Source: Pseudomonas sp. VD-NE ins
GTDB taxonomy: Bacteria > Pseudomonadota > Gammaproteobacteria > Pseudomonadales > Pseudomonadaceae
Length of the DNA: 64,000 nucleotides
Direction: 5' to 3'
Assembly (NCBI RefSeq): GCF_031882575.1
Contig: NZ_CP134772.1
Coordinates: forward strand, 6,545,001 to 6,609,000
In this document: one piece after another, positions 60,359 through 64,000 of the stretch
Layout of the letters: each line of letters begins with the position of its first letter
Position numbering within the stretch: position 1 is the stretch's first letter
The notes under the pieces: model-generated
Told to the model about the DNA's origin: nothing
Database searches by the model: none
Seen by the model: the letters and a program-made list of their open reading frames with translations, nothing else
Made by a program: the position numbers and the translations under genes

Positions 60359-61929
60359 GAGGCGTTATCCGTCACGGGCGCGGCATCGGCAGCCTCGGGG
60401 GCCAGCGCGAAAAAATCCGCCATGCGTTTTTGTACCGGGGCGAACGCGCAGTAATCGTGCATGCGTTCGATGGCGGCCGCCGACATCTGCTGATAATCCA
60501 GTTGCCGGGTCTTGGCCATCCGATAACTGTTTTCGTAGGCGTTTTTCAGCGAGCCCCAGTCCGGGCGATAGCGCAAAGTACGGTAGATGATGCGCGTGTC
60601 CTGCGGCCAGATTGTCAGCTCTTCGCTGGACTTGATCACGAATGCCACCGAATCATCGATGTAATCTTCCATCGCCGTGTGATCAGGGGCGATCACCGGT
60701 GTGCCGCTGGACATGAACTCCATCAGCGGCAGGCACAGGCCTTCACAGCGCGAGGCGTTCACGTAGAAACTCGCGGCCTGATACAGCCTGGCGTACTGCG
60801 CGTCGTCGAGGTAACCGTGCATCACCACCACCCGGCAGGCGAACGGTGTGAGTTGCGCAAGCAATGTCATCAACTCGCAGTAGTAGGAAGCCAGATCGTT
60901 CTGGGTAATCTTCAACACAAGCGTCGCGTCGGACGTTTCGCGAAACGCCCAACAGAATGCGGTGATCAGTTGATGCCAGTTCTTGCGGCCATCCTTGGGG
61001 TTGAACACGGTGACATAAACCACACCGTCGACCGTGGTTTCGACCACCGAAGTGGTGTCCGGCAAGCTCAGCGTCACCGGTTCGACGACGGGTACCGGCA
61101 GCGGCCCACACACCGCCGGCAAGCGTTGTTCGAGCCAGCCGTGCAGCGTGTCTGGCACCAGATCGCGAATGCCTTCCCAATACCAGTTGTAGAGAAACTT
61201 CACCCGTGGCACCGGTTCTGCCTGCTCGAGTCCTAGATCCAGCGCCCATAGACGCAGGTAATGCCGGGCAATGACAAAGCGGCGTTTGAGGGTCAGCGGT
61301 GGCGGACGCGCGGCTTCGATTTCGGCCGCCAGCGCGGCTTCTTCTTCCGGCGTGATCGGTGTCGGGATCAGTGCATCGGCGCAGAGTCCGAGGGTGCGAG
61401 TATCGAAAATGCAGCCCTTGATCGCCAGCGAGGTGCCTGGATTGACTGGCGCACCCTGTGCCTGCTGACGGATCGCCGCGAAGTTTTCCCACAGCGGCGT
61501 GGGCAATACCAACACCGGGAAGTCTTCGCCCATGGCACGACGGATGGCTCGAGCGGTGTGGCTCGACAGCGTGATAACCCGCCCATGGCGAGCGAGCATC
61601 TGCGTCCAGTCCTGACGCGGGTCGTTGTCCCACTGTTCGTCAGGAATCGAGTCGAACTCCCAGGCCACCACACACACCGTCGGGCATTCGAGGTCGACCG
61701 GGGTTTTCTGCGGCGGAGTGAACGACAGGAACAGGCTGTCTTCGCCAGCGACGAGCAGTTGTCGATACAGCGGATCGACGTCGGCGGTGGACGCGACCAC
61801 GTGCACGCGCCCAAGGCTTTCCAGCACCGGGCGATAGGCCTTGAGCACGAAGTAGTAACTGTATTCCGGACGGCCGAGACTCTGGCCGATGGAACTGTCA
61901 TTGACGTCCGAATAAAGAATGAAATTCAT
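60352..61929 (-). CDS. Glycosyltransferase paralogue with a central insertion
   Basis: A 525-residue paralogue of the adjacent glycosyltransferase (N-terminal SIGQSLGRPEYSYYFVLKAYRPVL; C-terminal CEGLCLPLMEFMSSGTPVIAPDHTAMEDYI). About 90 extra residues, roughly 195-285 (EIEAARPPPLTLKRRFVIAR, YNWYWEGIRDLVP), separate the two halves. ATG 61929 is preferred to 61953 because the conserved domain begins at once. First gene of a four-gene operon. Confidence 0.88.
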   Translation of the reverse strand: MNFILYSDVNDSSIGQSLGRPEYSYYFVLKAYRPVLESLGRVHVVASTADVDPLYRQLLVAGEDSLFLSFTPPQKTPVDLECPTVCVVAWEFDSIPDEQWDNDPRQDWTQMLARHGRVITLSSHTARAIRRAMGEDFPVLVLPTPLWENFAAIRQQAQGAPVNPGTSLAIKGCIFDTRTLGLCADALIPTPITPEEEAALAAEIEAARPPPLTLKRRFVIARHYLRLWALDLGLEQAEPVPRVKFLYNWYWEGIRDLVPDTLHGWLEQRLPAVCGPLPVPVVEPVTLSLPDTTSVVETTVDGVVYVTVFNPKDGRKNWHQLITAFCWAFRETSDATLVLKITQNDLASYYCELMTLLAQLTPFACRVVVMHGYLDDAQYARLYQAASFYVNASRCEGLCLPLMEFMSSGTPVIAPDHTAMEDYIDDSVAFVIKSSEELTIWPQDTRIIYRTLRYRPDWGSLKNAYENSYRMAKTRQLDYQQMSAAAIERMHDYCAFAPVQKRMADFFALAPEAADAAPVTDNASC

Positions 61930-62356
61930 GGCATCCCACGATGAAGGCGCCATCCCGGTACCTTCATGCTATGACGGCCGTGCGCTGGATCGAGTCGGCA
62001 TGGCCGGCCCTCGTCCTTCGTCATCGGGTACGTCTTCGTTCTTGTTTTAGTGGTCGGTTTCACCCTGCGTCGCGGTTCTCGAATCAAAGCCCGGGATTTG
62101 GCGACGAGGGGCATTCTAAACACATCCGTCAGGGATTCGTGAACCGCCCGGCGAGAATAAATCCGCTACGCTGACGAGAACTGACCAGTCACGGTATGGC
62201 CAGTTGAAATTGCTCGGCAATTGGCACAGATTGACAGCAAATAACTACAACAACGTTTTCGCCTGTCGTCTTAGCGGTTTTTTCCAACCGATCTGACAGA
62301 CCCTTCTCTAAAGCCTGTAGGAAGTGCTGCGAAAACCAAGACCAAGGGGTCGCTGT
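61930..62356. other. Intergenic region between divergent polysaccharide operons
   Basis: 427 bp between the glycosyltransferase operon and rmd, presumably with both promoters. I see no REP, no convincing small gene and no clear palindrome. AAGGGG (62344-62349) serves the TTG start of rmd. Confidence 0.4.

Positions 62357-64000
<1,644 letters not shown>

Noticed and set aside
62324-62356. Longer rmd start at 62324
   Set aside because: The extra 11 residues are not conserved, while the TTG at 62357 has AAGGGG at good spacing and the domain begins immediately after it.

Overview
The window reads as a chromosomal segment of a fluorescent pseudomonad (Pseudomonas fluorescens group). It is GC-rich and densely coded, many genes overlap by 4 bp, and intergenic gaps are studded with paired REP (REPIN) elements of the 'agatcgcagccttcggcag' class. 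From memory, several blocks keep the gene order of P. aeruginosa PAO1: pycA/oadA/pycR plus an RpiR regulator and uvrD; zigA/amidase/folE2/pyrC; and rmd/gmd. No tRNA, rRNA, CRISPR array, insertion sequence or prophage was seen.

Layout. 1-2.6 kb: a truncated MocR-type (GntR/aminotransferase) regulator, divergent from a PaiB-like FMN protein and two GNAT acetyltransferases. 2.7-5.6 kb: a homocysteine S-methyltransferase homologue, a polar amino-acid ABC binding protein with its permease (no ATPase beside them), and an orphan XRE regulator. 5.9-11.3 kb: two tandem autotransporters. 11.4-17.1 kb: the two-subunit pyruvate carboxylase (pycA/pycB) with its LysR regulator, a small unknown gene and an RpiR/HexR-like regulator. 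17.2-29.8 kb: a GGDEF/EAL protein, UvrD, and metabolic and envelope housekeeping genes (Tim44-like, SMI1/KNR4, CPA2 antiporter, thioesterase, pdxY, a CobW GTPase).

30-39 kb is a zinc-starvation island. zigA with a DUF1826 gene faces a small secreted protein across one Zur-type box. A second Zur-type box lies between an N-acetylmuramoyl amidase and a six-gene operon: zinc-independent GTP cyclohydrolase folE2, a zinc ABC importer, a gamma-carbonic anhydrase and an alternative dihydroorotase. 39-42.6 kb: DUF3617 protein, cardiolipin synthase, cyclopropane fatty acid synthase.

42.6-50.7 kb is the most unusual stretch. A bufferin-type RiPP operon (Cys-rich DUF2282 precursor, DUF692 enzyme, DUF2063 partner) has a strong intrinsic terminator between precursor and enzyme. 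Upstream of it is a translationally coupled operon of three different SPFH (HflK/HflC-like) membrane proteins, one with a His-rich N-terminus, and a heavy-metal P-type ATPase with atypical metal-site residues; a weak Zur-like palindrome precedes it. 50.8-57 kb: lipoamide dehydrogenase, an Lrp/LysE divergent pair, and a two-gene operon of unknown envelope proteins (DUF3142 and a large repeat protein with a C-terminal membrane anchor). 57-64 kb: genes for D-rhamnose polysaccharide (A-band-type LPS): methyltransferase, acyltransferase and two related glycosyltransferases on one strand; rmd and truncated gmd on the other.

The main signals for follow-up are (a) a 12-bp-periodic cluster of DnaA-box sequences inside the MocR linker coding region, (b) the SPFH/P-type ATPase operon next to the bufferin operon, and (c) the Zur-type sites.
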